NCBI RefSeq assembly: GCF_958295425.1
Contig: NC_081142.1
Span: 20,232,530-20,296,529 of the forward strand
Length of the DNA: 64,000 nucleotides
DNA from: Solea solea
Taxonomy: Eukaryota > Chordata > Actinopteri > Pleuronectiformes > Soleidae
Direction of reading: 5' to 3'
Shown in pieces: positions 37,552-53,200 of this stretch (position 1 is the stretch's first letter; the number at the start of each line of letters is the position of its first letter). A program made the translations under genes and the position numbers. The notes under the pieces are model-generated. The model searched no databases. It was not told where the DNA came from and worked only from the letters and a program-made list of their open reading frames with translations.

Positions 37552-40185
37552 TTTGGACGACATACTAACCTATGACATTTTTGTCACATTTTGGACGACA
37601 TACTAACCATTGACTTTTTTGTCATATTTTGGACGACATACTAAACTATGACATTTTTGTCACATTTTGGACGACATACTAACCTATGACATTTTTGTCA
37701 CATTTTGGACGACATACTAAAGTATGACTTTTCTGTCACATTTTGGACGACATACTAACCTATGACTTTTCTGTCACATTTTGGATGACATACTAAAGTA
37801 TGACTTTTCTGTCACATTTTGGACGACATACTAACCTATGACTTTTCTGTCACATTTTGGACGACATACTAACCTATGACTTTTTGTCACATTTTGGAAG
37901 ACATACTAACCTATGACATTTTTGTCACATTTTGGACGACATACTAACCTATGACTTTTTGTCACATTTTGGATGACATACTAACCATTGACTTTTTTGT
38001 CACATTTTGGACGACATACTAACCATTGACTTTTTTGTCACATTTTGGACGACATACTAACCTATGACTTTTTTGTCACATTTTGGACGACATACTAACC
38101 TATGACTTTTTGTCACATTTTGGACAACATAGTAACCTATGACATTTTTGTCACATTTTGGACGACATACTAACCATTGACTTTTTTGTCATATTTTGGA
38201 CGACATACTAAACTATGACATTTTTGTCACATTTTGGACGACATACTAACCATTGACTTTTTTGTCATATTTTGGACGACATACTAAACTGTCGTCCAAA
38301 AAAAATTTTGTCACATTTTGGACGACATACTAACCATTGACTTTTTTGTCATATTTTGGACGACATACTAAACTATGACATTTTTGTCATATTTTGGACG
38401 ACATACTAACCTATGACTTTTTTGTCACATTTTGGACGACATACTAACCTATGACTTTTTGTCACATTTTGGAAGACATACTAACCTATGACTTTTCTGT
38501 CACATTTTGGACGACATACTAACCATTGGCTTTTTTGTCACATTTTGGACGACATACTAAAGTATGACTTTTCTTTCACATTTTGGACGACATACTAACC
38601 TATGACTTTTCTGTCACATTTTGGACGACATACTAACCTATGACTTTTTGTCACATTTTGGAGGACATACTAACCTATGACTTTTTTGTCACATTTTGGA
38701 CGACATACTAACCATTGACTTTTTTGTCACATTTTGGACGACATACTAACCATTGACTTTTTTGTCACATTTTGCACGACATACTAACCTATGACTTTTT
38801 GTCACATTTTGGACAACATACTAACCTATGACATTTTTGTCACATTTTGGACGACATACTAACCATTGAGTTTTTTGTCATATTTTGGACGACATACTAA
38901 ACTATGACATTTTTGTCACATTTTGGACGACATACTAACCTATGACATTTTTGTCACATTTTGGACGACATACTTACCATTGACTTTTTTGTCATATTTT
39001 GGACGACATACTAAACTATGACATTTTTGTCACATTTTGGACGACATACTAACCTATGACATTTTTGTCACATTTTGGACGACATACTAACCATTGACTT
39101 TTTTGTCACATTTTGGACGACATACTAACCTATGACTTTTTGTCACATTTTGGACGACATACTAACCTATGACTTTTTGTCACATTTTGGACGACATACT
39201 TACCTATGACTTTTTTGTCACATTTTGGACGACATACTAACCTATGACATTTTTGTCACATTTTGGACGACATACTAACCTATGACTTTTTGTCACATTT
39301 TGGACGACATACTTACCTATGACTTTTTTGTCACATTTTGGACATCATACTAACCTATGACATTTTTGTCACATTTTGGACTACATACTAACCTATGACT
39401 TTTTGTCACATTTTGGACGACATACTAACCTATGACTTTTTGTCACATTTTGGACGACATACTAACCTATGACATTTTTGTCACATTTTGGACGACATAC
39501 TAACCTATGACTTTTTGTCACATTTTGGACGACATACTAACCTATGACATTTTTGTCACATTTTGGACGACATACTAACCATTGACTTTTTTGTCATATT
39601 TTGGACGACATACTAAACTATGACATTTTTGTCACATTTTGGACGACATACTAACCATTGACTTTTTTGTCATATTTTGGACGACATACTAAACTATGAC
39701 ATTTTTGTCACATTTTGGACGACATACTAACCTATGACTTTTCTGTCACATTTTGGACGACATACTAACCATTTACTTTTTTGTCACATTTTGGACGACA
39801 TACTAATGTATGACTTTTTTGTCACATTTTGGACGATATACTAACCTATGACCTTTTTGTCACATTTTGGACGATATACTTACCTATGACCTTTTTGTCA
39901 CATTTTGGACGACATACTAAAGTATGACATTTTGGTCACATTTTGGACGACATACTAACCTATGACATTTTTGTCACATTTTGGACGACATACTAACCTA
40001 TGACTTCTTGTCACATTTTGTACGACATACTAACCCATGACATTTTTGTCACATTTTGGACGACATACTAACCTATGACTTTTTTGTCACATTTTGGACG
40101 ACATACTAAAGTATGACATTTCTGTCATGTTTTGGATGACATACTAAATGATGACATTTTTGTCATATTTTGGACTACATACTAA

Positions 40186-40450
40186 CCTATGACTTCTTTC
40201 ACGATTCGGACGACAAACTAAAGTATGACATTTTCGTCGACATGCTAACGTATGACTTTTTTCCACATTTTGGATGACGTACTCAACTATGACTTCTTTG
40301 GGTGAAATACTAACGCTATAGGAAGTACTAAGAGTAAACGTAGTTCACCTCAAACGGGACTTGAACCCACAATCCCTGGTTTAAAAAGCCAGTGTCTTAT
40401 CAACTAAGCCACTCCTTAGGCTCTTTTTCCGGGGCCATAGTGTACTTTGA
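40186..40450. repeat. Diverged satellite block carrying tRNA-like module 1
   Basis: The monomers degenerate here (GACTTCTTTCACGATTCG, then TTCGTCGACATGC, then GGGTGAAATACTAACGC), followed by the tRNA-like module and CTCTTTTTCCGGGGCCATAG. After that the regular array resumes. The same block surrounds all five tRNA-like modules, so it was copied as one unit of about 265 bp. Confidence 0.8.
40346..40421 (-). pseudogene. tRNA-Lys(UUU)-like module 1
   Basis: The minus strand reads as a degenerate tRNA of about 75 nt. An A box TGGCTTAGTTG fits TRGYNNARNNG. The anticodon arm CTGGC/ACCAG has loop TTTTTAA with anticodon UUU. The T arm has B box GGTTCAAGTCC and a 5-bp stem with two G-U pairs. The acceptor stem can be drawn as GCCTAAG with TTGAGGT (one mismatch, two G-U), but then too many bases precede the D arm. 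It is thus more likely a tRNA relic than a working tRNA. Confidence 0.65.
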
Positions 40451-40502
40451 CTTTTTTGTCACATTTTGGACGGCATACTAACCTATGACTTTTTTGTCAC
40501 AG

Positions 40503-43500
40503 TTTGGACGACATACTAACCTATGACTTTTTTGTCACATTTTGGACGGCATACTAACCTATGACTTTTTGTCACATTTTGGACGACATACTAAAGTATG
40601 ACTTTTCTGTCACATTTTGGACGACATACTAACCTATGACTTTTCTGTCACATTTTGGATGACATACTAAAGTATGACTTTTCTGTCACATTTTGGACGA
40701 CATACTAACCTATGACTTTTCTGTCACATTTTGGACGACATACTAACCATTGACTTTTTTGTCACATTTTGGACGACATACTAACCATTGACTTTTTTTC
40801 ACATTTTGGACGACATACTAACCTATGACTTTTTTGTCACATTTTGGACGACATACTAACCTATGACTTTTTGTCACATTTTGGACAACATACTAACCTA
40901 TGACATTTTTGTCACATTTTGGACGACATACTAACCATTGACTTTTTTGTCATATTTTGGACGACATACTAAACTATGACATTTTTGTCACATTTTGGAC
41001 GACATACTAACCTATGACATTTTTGTCACATTTTGGACGACATACTAACCATTGACTTTTTTGTCATATTTTGGACGACATACTAAACTATGACATTTTT
41101 GTCACATTTTGGACGACATACTAACCTATGACATTTTTGTCACATTTTGGACGACATACTAACCTATGACTTTTTTGTCACATTTTGGACGACATACTAA
41201 CCTATGACTTTTTGTCACATTTTGGAAGACATACTAACCTATGACTTTTCTGTCACATTTTGCACGACATACTAATGTATGACTTTTTTGTCACATTTTG
41301 GACGACATACTAACCATTGACTTTTCTGTCACTTTTTGGACGACATACTAACCTATGACTTTTCTGTCACATTTTGGACGACATACTAAACTATGACTTT
41401 TTTGTCACATTTTGGACGACATACTAAAGTATGACTTTTCTGTCACATTTTGGACGACATACTAACCTATGACTTTTCTGTCACATTTTGGACGACATAC
41501 TAACCATTGACTTTTCTGTCACTTTTTGGACGACATACTAACCTATGACTTTTCTGTCACATTTTGGACGACATACTAAACTATGACTTTTTTGTCACAT
41601 TTTGGACGACATACTAAAGTATGACTTTTCTGTCACATTTTGGACGACATACTAACCTATGACTTTTCTGTCACATTTTGGACGACATACTAACCTATGA
41701 CTTTTTGTCACATTTTGGAGGACATACTAGCCTATGACTTTTTTGTCACATTTTGGACGACATACTAACCATTGACTCTTTTGTCACATTTTGGACGACA
41801 TACTAACCATTGACTTTTTTGTCACATTTTGGACGACATACTAACCTATGACTTTTTGTCACATTTTGGACAACATACTAACCTATGACATTTTTGTCAC
41901 ATTTTGGACGACATACTAACCATTGAGTTTTTTGTCATATTTTGGACGACATACTAAACTATGACATTTTTGTCACATTTTGGACGACATACTAACCTAT
42001 GACATTTTTGTCACATTTTGGACGACATACTAACCATTGACTTTTTTGTCATATTTTGGACGACATACTAAACTATGACATTTTTGTCACATTTTGGACG
42101 ACATACTAACCTATGACATTTTTGTCACATTTTGGACGACATACTAACCATTGACTTTTTTGTCACATTTTGGACGACATACTAACCTATGACTTTTTGT
42201 CACATTTTGGACGACATACTAACCTATGACTTTTTGTCACATTTTGGACGACATACTTACCTATGACTTTTTTGTCACATTTTGGACGACATACTAACCT
42301 ATGACATTTTTGTCACATTTTGGACGACATACTAACCTATGACTTTTTGTCACATTTTGGACGACATACTAACCTATGACTTTTTGTCACATTTTGGACG
42401 ACATACTAACCTATGACATTTTTGTCACATTTTGGACGACATACTAACCTATGACTTTTTGTCACATTTTGGACGACATACTAACCTATGACATTTTTGT
42501 CACATTTTGGACGACATACTAACCATTGACTTTTTTGTCATATTTTGGACGACATACTAAACTATGACATTTTTGTCATATTTTGGACGACATACTAAAC
42601 TATGACATTTTTGTCACATTTTGGACGACATACTACCCATTGACTTTTTTGTCACATTTTGGACGACATACTAACCATTGACTTTTTTGTCACATTTTGG
42701 ACGACATACTAACCATTGACTTTTTTGTCACATTTTGGACGACATACTAACCATTGACTTTTTTGTCACATTTTGGAGGACATACTAACCTATGACTTTT
42801 TTGTCACATTTTGGACGACATACTAACCTATGACTTTTTGTCACATTTTGGACGACATACTAACCTATGACTTTTTTGTCACATTTTGGACGACATACTA
42901 ACCTATGACTTTTTGTCACATTTTGGACGACATACTAACCATTGACTTTTTTGTCACATTTTGGAAGACATACTAACCTATGACTTTTCTGTCACATTTT
43001 GGACGACATACTAACCATTGACTTTTTTGTCACATTTTGGACGACATACTAATGTATGACTTTTTTGTCACATTTTGGAAGACATACTAACCATTGACTT
43101 TTTTGTCACATTTTGGACGACATACTAACCATTGACTTTTTTGTCACATTTTGGAAGACATACTAACCATTGACTTTTTTGTCACATTTTGGACGATATA
43201 CTAACCTATGACCTTTTTGTCACATTTTGGACGACATACTAAAGTATGACATTTTGGTCACATTTTGGACGACATACTAACCTATGACATTTTTGTCACA
43301 TTTTGGACGACATACTAACCTATGACTTCTTGTCACATTTTGTACGACATACTAACCCATGACATTTTTGTCACATTTTGGACGACATACTAACCTATGA
43401 CTTTTTTGTCACATTTTGGACGACATACTAAAGTATGACATTTCTGTCATGTTTTGGATGACATACTAAATGATGACATTTTTGTCATATTTTGGACTAC

Positions 43501-44958
43501 ATACTAACCTATGACTTCTTTCACGATTCGGACGACAAACTAAAGTATGACATTTTCGTCGACATGCTAACGTATGACTTTTTTCCACATTTTGGATGAC
43601 GTACTCAACTATGACTTCTTTGGGTGAAATACTAACGCTATAGGAAGTACTAAGAGTAAACGTAGTTCACCTCACACGGGACTTGAACCCACAATCCCTG
43701 GTTTAAAAAGCCAGTGTCTTTTCAACTAAGCCACTCCTTAGGCTCTTTTTCCGGGGCCATAGTGTACTTTGACTTTTTTGTCACATTTTGGACGGCATAC
43801 TAACCTATGACTTTTTTGTCACATTTTGGACGACATACTAACCTATGACTTTTTTGTCACATTTTGGACGGCATACTAACCTATGACTTTTTGTCACATT
43901 TTGGACGACATACTAAACTATGACATTTTTGTCACATTTTGGACGACATACTAACCTATGACGTTTTTGTCACATTTTGGATGACATACTAAACTATGAC
44001 ATTTTTGTCACATTTTGGACGACATACTAACCTATGACTTTTTGTCACATTTTGGAAGACATACTAACCCATGACATTTTTGTCACATTTTGGACGGCAT
44101 ACTAACCTATGACTTTTTGTCACATTTTGGACGACATACTAAACTATGACATTTTTGTCACATTTTGGACGACATACTAACCTATGACGTTTTTGTCACA
44201 TTTTGGATGACGTACTAAACTATGACATTTTTGTCACATTTTGGACGACATACTAACCTATGACATTTTTGTCACATTTTGGACGACATACTAACCTATG
44301 ACTTCTTGTCACATTTTGTACGACATACTAACCCATGACATTTTTGTCACATTTTGGACGACATACTAACCTATGACGTTTTTGTCACATTTTGGATGAC
44401 ATACTAACCATTGACTTTTTTGTCACATTTTGGACGACATACTAAACTATGACACTTTTGTCACGTTTTGGACGACATACTAACCTATGACATTTTTGAC
44501 ACATTTTGGACGACATACTAAACTATGACATTTTTGTCACATTTTGGACGACATACTAACCTATGACTTCTTGTCACATTTTGTACGACATACTAACCCA
44601 TGACATTTTTGTCACATTTTGGACGACATACTAACCTATGACTTTTTTGTCACATTTTGGACGACATACTAACCTATGACATTTTTGTCACATTTTGGAC
44701 GACATACTAACCTATGACTTTTTGTCACATTTTGGACGACATACTAACCTATGACATTTTTGTCACATTTTGGACGACATACTAACCATTGAGTTTTTTG
44801 TCATATTTTGGACGACATACTAAACTATGACATTTTTGTCACATTTTGGACGACATACTAACCTATGACATTTTTGTCACATTTTGGACGACATACTAAC
44901 CATTGACTTTTTTGTCATATTTTGGACGACATACTAAACTATGACATTTTTGTCACAT
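40503..44958. repeat. Higher-order satellite unit, copy A (4,456 bp)
   Basis: Landmarks recur exactly 4,456 bp downstream: TACTAG at 41725 and 46181, GACACTTTTG at 44451 and 48907, and the tRNA-like module at 43668 and 48124. I saw only occasional mismatches where I compared the two copies. The unit is about 118 monomers long and includes one tRNA-like module. Confidence 0.85.
43668..43743 (-). pseudogene. tRNA-Lys(UUU)-like module 2
   Basis: Second copy, 3,322 bp after the first and in the same antisense orientation. It differs at few positions, notably TTGAAAAGAC instead of TTGATAAGAC in the D loop. The A box, the UUU loop and the B box are kept. Confidence 0.65.
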
Positions 44959-47900
44959 TTTGGACGACATACTAACCTATGACTTTTTTGTCACATTTTG
45001 GACGGCATACTAACCTATGACTTTTTGTCACATTTTGGACGACATACTAAAGTATGACTTTTCTGTCACATTTTGGACGACATACTAACCTATGACTTTT
45101 CTGTCACATTTTGGATGACATACTAAAGTATGACTTTTCTGTCACATTTTGGACGACATACTAACCTATGACTTTTCTGTCACATTTTGGACGACATACT
45201 AACCATTGACTTTTTTGTCACATTTTGGACGACATACTAACCATTGACTTTTTTTCACATTTTGGACGACATACTAACCTATGACTTTTTTGTCACATTT
45301 TGGACGACATACTAACCTATGACTTTTTGTCACATTTTGGACAACATACTAACCTATGACATTTTTGTCACATTTTGGACGACATACTAACCATTGACTT
45401 TTTTGTCATATTTTGGACGACATACTAAACTATGACATTTTTGTCACATTTTGGACGACATACTAACCTATGACATTTTTGTCACATTTTGGACGACATA
45501 CTAACCATTGACTTTTTTGTCATATTTTGGACGACATACTAAACTATGACATTTTTGTCACATTTTGGACGACATACTAACCTATGACATTTTTGTCACA
45601 TTTTGGACGACATACTAACCTATGACTTTTTTGTCACATTTTGGACGACATACTAACCTATGACTTTTTGTCACATTTTGGAAGACATACTAACCTATGA
45701 CTTTTCTGTCACATTTTGCACGACATACTAATGTATGACTTTTTTGTCACATTTTGGACGACATACTAACCATTGACTTTTCTGTCACTTTTTGGACGAC
45801 ATACTAACCTATGACTTTTCTGTCACATTTTGGACGACATACTAAACTATGACTTTTTTGTCACATTTTGGACGACATACTAAAGTATGACTTTTCTGTC
45901 ACATTTTGGACGACATACTAACCTATGACTTTTCTGTCACATTTTGGACGACATACTAACCATTGACTTTTCTGTCACTTTTTGGACGACATACTAACCT
46001 ATGACTTTTCTGTCACATTTTGGACGACATACTAAACTATGACTTTTTTGTCACATTTTGGACGACATACTAAAGTATGACTTTTCTGTCACATTTTGGA
46101 CGACATACTAACCTATGACTTTTCTGTCACATTTTGGACGACATACTAACCTATGACTTTTTGTCACATTTTGGAGGACATACTAGCCTATGACTTTTTT
46201 GTCACATTTTGGACGACATACTAACCATTGACTCTTTTGTCACATTTTGGACGACATACTAACCATTGACTTTTTTGTCACATTTTGGACGACATACTAA
46301 CCTATGACTTTTTGTCACATTTTGGACAACATACTAACCTATGACATTTTTGTCACATTTTGGACGACATACTAACCATTGAGTTTTTTGTCATATTTTG
46401 GACGACATACTAAACTATGACATTTTTGTCACATTTTGGACGACATACTAACCTATGACATTTTTGTCACATTTTGGACGACATACTAACCATTGACTTT
46501 TTTGTCATATTTTGGACGACATACTAAACTATGACATTTTTGTCACATTTTGGACGACATACTAACCTATGACATTTTTGTCACATTTTGGACGACATAC
46601 TAACCATTGACTTTTTTGTCACATTTTGGACGACATACTAACCTATGACTTTTTGTCACATTTTGGACGACATACTAACCTATGACTTTTTGTCACATTT
46701 TGGACGACATACTTACCTATGACTTTTTTGTCACATTTTGGACGACATACTAACCTATGACATTTTTGTCACATTTTGGACGACATACTAACCTATGACT
46801 TTTTGTCACATTTTGGACGACATACTAACCTATGACTTTTTGTCACATTTTGGACGACATACTAACCTATGACATTTTTGTCACATTTTGGACGACATAC
46901 TAACCTATGACTTTTTGTCACATTTTGGACGACATACTAACCTATGACATTTTTGTCACATTTTGGACGACATACTAACCATTGACTTTTTTGTCATATT
47001 TTGGACGACATACTAAACTATGACATTTTTGTCATATTTTGGACGACATACTAAACTATGACATTTTTGTCACATTTTGGACGACATACTACCCATTGAC
47101 TTTTTTGTCACATTTTGGACGACATACTAACCATTGACTTTTTTGTCACATTTTGGACGACATACTAACCATTGACTTTTTTGTCACATTTTGGACGACA
47201 TACTAACCATTGACTTTTTTGTCACATTTTGGAGGACATACTAACCTATGACTTTTTTGTCACATTTTGGACGACATACTAACCTATGACTTTTTGTCAC
47301 ATTTTGGACGACATACTAACCTATGACTTTTTTGTCACATTTTGGACGACATACTAACCTATGACTTTTTGTCACATTTTGGACGACATACTAACCATTG
47401 ACTTTTTTGTCACATTTTGGAAGACATACTAACCTATGACTTTTCTGTCACATTTTGGACGACATACTAACCATTGACTTTTTTGTCACATTTTGGACGA
47501 CATACTAATGTATGACTTTTTTGTCACATTTTGGAAGACATACTAACCATTGACTTTTTTGTCACATTTTGGACGACATACTAACCATTGACTTTTTTGT
47601 CACATTTTGGAAGACATACTAACCATTGACTTTTTTGTCACATTTTGGACGATATACTAACCTATGACCTTTTTGTCACATTTTGGACGACATACTAAAG
47701 TATGACATTTTGGTCACATTTTGGACGACATACTAACCTATGACATTTTTGTCACATTTTGGACGACATACTAACCTATGACTTCTTGTCACATTTTGTA
47801 CGACATACTAACCCATGACATTTTTGTCACATTTTGGACGACATACTAACCTATGACTTTTTTGTCACATTTTGGACGACATACTAAAGTATGACATTTC

Positions 47901-49437
47901 TGTCATGTTTTGGATGACATACTAAATGATGACATTTTTGTCATATTTTGGACTACATACTAACCTATGACTTCTTTCACGATTCGGACGACAAACTAAA
48001 GTATGACATTTTCGTCGACATGCTAACGTATGACTTTTTTCCACATTTTGGATGACGTACTCAACTATGACTTCTTTGGGTGAAATACTAACGCTATAGG
48101 AAGTACTAAGAGTAAACGTAGTTCACCTCACACGGGACTTGAACCCACAATCCCTGGTTTAAAAAGCCAGTGTCTTTTCAACTAAGCCACTCCTTAGGCT
48201 CTTTTTCCGGGGCCATAGTGTACTTTGACTTTTTTGTCACATTTTGGACGGCATACTAACCTATGACTTTTTTGTCACATTTTGGACGACATACTAACCT
48301 ATGACTTTTTTGTCACATTTTGGACGGCATACTAACCTATGACTTTTTGTCACATTTTGGACGACATACTAAACTATGACATTTTTGTCACATTTTGGAC
48401 GACATACTAACCTATGACGTTTTTGTCACATTTTGGATGACATACTAAACTATGACATTTTTGTCACATTTTGGACGACATACTAACCTATGACTTTTTG
48501 TCACATTTTGGAAGACATACTAACCCATGACATTTTTGTCACATTTTGGACGGCATACTAACCTATGACTTTTTGTCACATTTTGGACGACATACTAAAC
48601 TATGACATTTTTGTCACATTTTGGACGACATACTAACCTATGACGTTTTTGTCACATTTTGGATGACGTACTAAACTATGACATTTTTGTCACATTTTGG
48701 ACGACATACTAACCTATGACATTTTTGTCACATTTTGGACGACATACTAACCTATGACTTCTTGTCACATTTTGTACGACATACTAACCCATGACATTTT
48801 TGTCACATTTTGGACGACATACTAACCTATGACGTTTTTGTCACATTTTGGATGACATACTAACCATTGACTTTTTTGTCACATTTTGGACGACATACTA
48901 AACTATGACACTTTTGTCACGTTTTGGACGACATACTAACCTATGACATTTTTGACACATTTTGGACGACATACTAAACTATGACATTTTTGTCACATTT
49001 TGGACGACATACTAACCTATGACTTCTTGTCACATTTTGTACGACATACTAACCCATGACATTTTTGTCACATTTTGGACGACATACTAACCTATGACTT
49101 TTTTGTCACATTTTGGACGACATACTAACCTATGACATTTTTGTCACATTTTGGACGACATACTAACCTATGACTTTTTGTCACATTTTGGACGACATAC
49201 TAACCTATGACATTTTTGTCACATTTTGGACGACATACTAACCATTGAGTTTTTTGTCATATTTTGGACGACATACTAAACTATGACATTTTTGTCACAT
49301 TTTGGACGACATACTAACCTATGACATTTTTGTCACATTTTGGACGACATACTAACCATTGACTTTTTTGTCATATTTTGGACGACATACTAAACTATGA
49401 CATTTTTGTCACATTTTGGACGACATACTAACCTATG
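44959..49437. repeat. Higher-order satellite unit, copy B (4,456 bp)
   Basis: Direct tandem duplicate of the preceding unit at an offset of 4,456 bp, with agreement lost near 49437. A shorter third copy of part of the unit, corresponding to about 43.85-44.6 kb, is seen near 52.0-52.75 kb. Such high identity means recent unequal exchange or an assembly effect. Confidence 0.85.
48124..48199 (-). pseudogene. tRNA-Lys(UUU)-like module 3
   Basis: Copy exactly 4,456 bp after module 2, carrying the same D-loop change. It is part of the higher-order duplication. The A and B boxes are kept. Confidence 0.65.
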
Positions 49438-50195
49438 ACATTTTTGACACATTTTGGACGACATACTAAACTATGACTTTTGTGTCACATTTTGGACAAC
49501 ATACTAACCTATGACTTTTTGTCACATTTTGGACGACATACTAACCTATGACATTTTTTTCACATTTTGGACGACATACTAAAGTATGACTTTTTTGTCA
49601 CATTTTGGACGACATACTAACCATTGACTTTTTTGTCACATTTTGGACGACATACTAACCTATGACATTTTTTTCACATTTTGGACGACATACTAAAGTA
49701 TGACTTTTTTGTCACATTTTGGACGACATACTAACCATTGACTTTTTTGTCACATTTTGGACGACATACTTACCTATGAATTTTTGTCACATTTTGGACG
49801 ACATACCAACCTATGAAATTTTTTTCACATTTTGGACAGCATACTAAAGTATGACATTTTGGTCGCATTTTGGACGACATACTAACCTATGACTTTTTGT
49901 CACATTTTGGACGACATACTAACGATGACATTTTTTTCACATTTTGGACGACATACTAACCTATGACATTTTTGTCACATTTTGGATGACATACTAAAGT
50001 ATGACATTTTTGTCATATTTTGGACGACATACTAACCTATGACTTCTTTCACGATTCGGACGACAAACTAAAGTATGACATTTTCGTCGACATGCTAACG
50101 TATGACTTTTTTCCACATTTTGGACGACGTACTAAACTATGACTTCTTTGGGTGAAATACTAACGCTATAGGAAGTACTAAGAGTAAACGTAGTT

Positions 50196-50271
50196 CAGCT
50201 TACACTGGGCTTGAACCCACAATCCGTGGTTTAAAAGGCCAGTGTCTTATCAACTAAGCCACTACTTAGGC
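50196..50271 (-). pseudogene. tRNA-Lys(UUU)-like module 4 (most tRNA-like anticodon loop)
   Basis: This copy has anticodon loop CTTTTAA, the loop of genuine tRNA-Lys(UUU), within CTGGC/ACCAC. The T region is GGGTTCAAGCCCAG. The sequence differs from modules 1-3 at several sites (GCTTACACTGGGC on the plus strand), so it is an older or separate copy. The acceptor stem pairs poorly. Confidence 0.65.
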
Positions 50272-53200
50272 TCTTTTTCTGGGGCCATAGTGTACATTGA
50301 CTTTTTTGTCACATTTTGGACAACATACTTACCTATGACTTTTTGTCACATTTTGGACGACATACTTACCTATGACATTTTTGTCACATTTTGGACGACA
50401 TACTAACCTATGACTTTTTGTCACATTTTGGACGACATACTAACCCATGAAATTTTTGTCACATTTTGGACGACATACTAACCTATGACGTTTCTGTCAC
50501 ATTTTGGATAGTTTTGTCACATTTTGGACGACATACTAACCTATGACATTTTTGTCACATTTTGGACGACATACTAACCTATGACTTTTTGTCACATTTT
50601 GGACGACATACTAACCTATGACTTTTTGTCACATTTTGGACGACATACTAAAGTATGACTTTTCTGTCACATTTTGGACGACATACTAACCTATGACTTT
50701 TCTGTCACATTTTGGACGACATACTAAACTATGACTTTTTGTCACATTTTGGACGACATACTAAAGTATGACTTTTCTGTCACATTTTGGACGACATACT
50801 AACCTATGAATTTTCTGTCACATTTTGGACGACATACTAAACTATGACTTTTTTGTCACATTTTGGACGACATACTAACCTATGACATTTTTGTCACATT
50901 TTGGACGACATACTAACCATTGAGTTTTTTGTCATATTTTGGACGACGTACTAAACTATGACATTTTTGTCACATTTTGGACGACATACTAACCTATGAC
51001 ATTTTTGTCACATTTTGGACGACATACTAACCATTGACTTTTTTGTCATATTTTGGACGACATACTAAACTATGACATTTTTGTCACATTTTGGACGACA
51101 TACTAACCTATGACATTTTTGTCACATTTTGGACGACATACTAACCATTGACTTTTTTGTCACATTTTGGACGACATACTAACCTATGACATTTTTGTCA
51201 CATTTTGGACGACATACTAACCTATGACTTTTTGTCACATTTTGGACGACATACTAACCTATGACATTTTTGTCACATTTTGGACGACATACTAACCATT
51301 GACTTTTTTGTCATATTTTGGACGACATACTAAACTATGACATTTTTGTCACATTTTGGACGACATACTAACCTATGACATTTTTGTCACATTTTGGACG
51401 ACATACTAACCATTGACTTTTTTGTCATATTTTGGACGACATACTAAACTATGACATTTTTGTCACATTTTGGACGACATACTACCCATTGACTTTTTTG
51501 TCACATTTTGGACGACATACTAACCTATGACTTTTTGTCACATTTTGGACGACATACTAACCTATGACTTTTTTGTCACATTTTGGAAGACATACTAACC
51601 TATGACTTTTCTGTCACATTTTGGACGACATACTAACCATTTACTTTTTTGTCACATTTTGGACGACATACTAATGTATGACTTTTTTGTCACATTTTGG
51701 ACGACATACTAACCTATGACATTTTTGTCACATTTTGGACGACATACTAACCATTGACTTTTTTGTCACATTTTGGAAGACATACTAACCATTGACTTTT
51801 TTGTCACATTTTGGAAGACATACTAACCTATGACGTTTTTGTCACATTTTGGACAGCATACTAAAGTATGACATTTTGGTCACATTTTGGACGACATACT
51901 AAACTATGACTTTTTTGTCACATTTTGGACGACATACTAAAGTATGACTTTTCTGTCACATTTTGGACGACATACTAACCTATGACTTTTTGTCACATTT
52001 TGGACGACATACTAATCTATGACTTTTTTGTCACATTTTGGACGGCATACTAACCTATGACTTTTTGTCACATTTTGGACGACATACTAAACTATGACAT
52101 TTTTGTCACATTTTGGACGACATACTAACCTATGACGTTTTTGTCACATTTTGGATGACATACTAAACTATGACATTTTTGTCACATTTTGGACGACATA
52201 CTAACCTATGACTTTTTGTCACATTTTGGATGACATACTAACCCATGACATTTTTGTCACATTTTGGACGGCATACTAACCTATGACTTTTTGTCACATT
52301 TTGGACGACATACTAAACTATGACATTTTTGTCACATTTTGGACGACATACTAACCTATGACGTTTTTGTCACATTTTGGATGACGTACTAAACTATGAC
52401 ATTTTTGTCACATTTTGGACGACATACTAACCTATGACATTTTTGTCACATTTTGGACGACATACTAACCTATGACTTCTTGTCACATTTTGTACGACAT
52501 ACTAACCCATGACATTTTTGTCACATTTTGGACGACATACTAACCTATGACGTTTTTGTCACATTTTGGATGACATACTAACCATTGACTTTTTTGTCAC
52601 ATTTTGGACGACATACTAAACTATGACACTTTTGTCACATTTTGGACGACATACTAACCTATGACATTTTTGACACATTTTGGACGACATACTAAACTAT
52701 GACATTTTTGTCACATTTTGGACGACATACTAACCTATGACTTCTTGTCACATTTTGTACGACATACTAACCTATGACATTTTTGTCACATTTTGGACGA
52801 CATACTAACCTATGACTTTTTGTCACATTTTGGACGACATACTAACCTATGACATTTTTGTCACATTTTGGACGACATACTAACCATTGAGTTTTTTGTC
52901 ATATTTTGGACGACATACTAACCTATGACTTCTTGTCACATTTTGTACGACATACTAACCCATGATATTTTTGTCACATTTTGGACGACATACTAACCTA
53001 TGACGTTTTTGTCACATTTTGGATGACATACTAACCTATGACTTTTTTGTCACATTTTGGACGACATACTAACCATTGACTTTTTTGTCACATTTTGGAC
53101 GACATACTAACCATTGACTTTTTTGTCACATTTTGGACGACATACTAACCATTGACTTTTTTGTCACATTTTGGACGACATACTAACCATTGACTTTTTT

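Noticed and set aside
40346..40421. Functional tRNA-Lys gene
   Set aside because: The acceptor stem and D-arm spacing do not fit a canonical cloverleaf, and a T5 run in the anticodon loop may stop Pol III. Kept as a tRNA-like relic.
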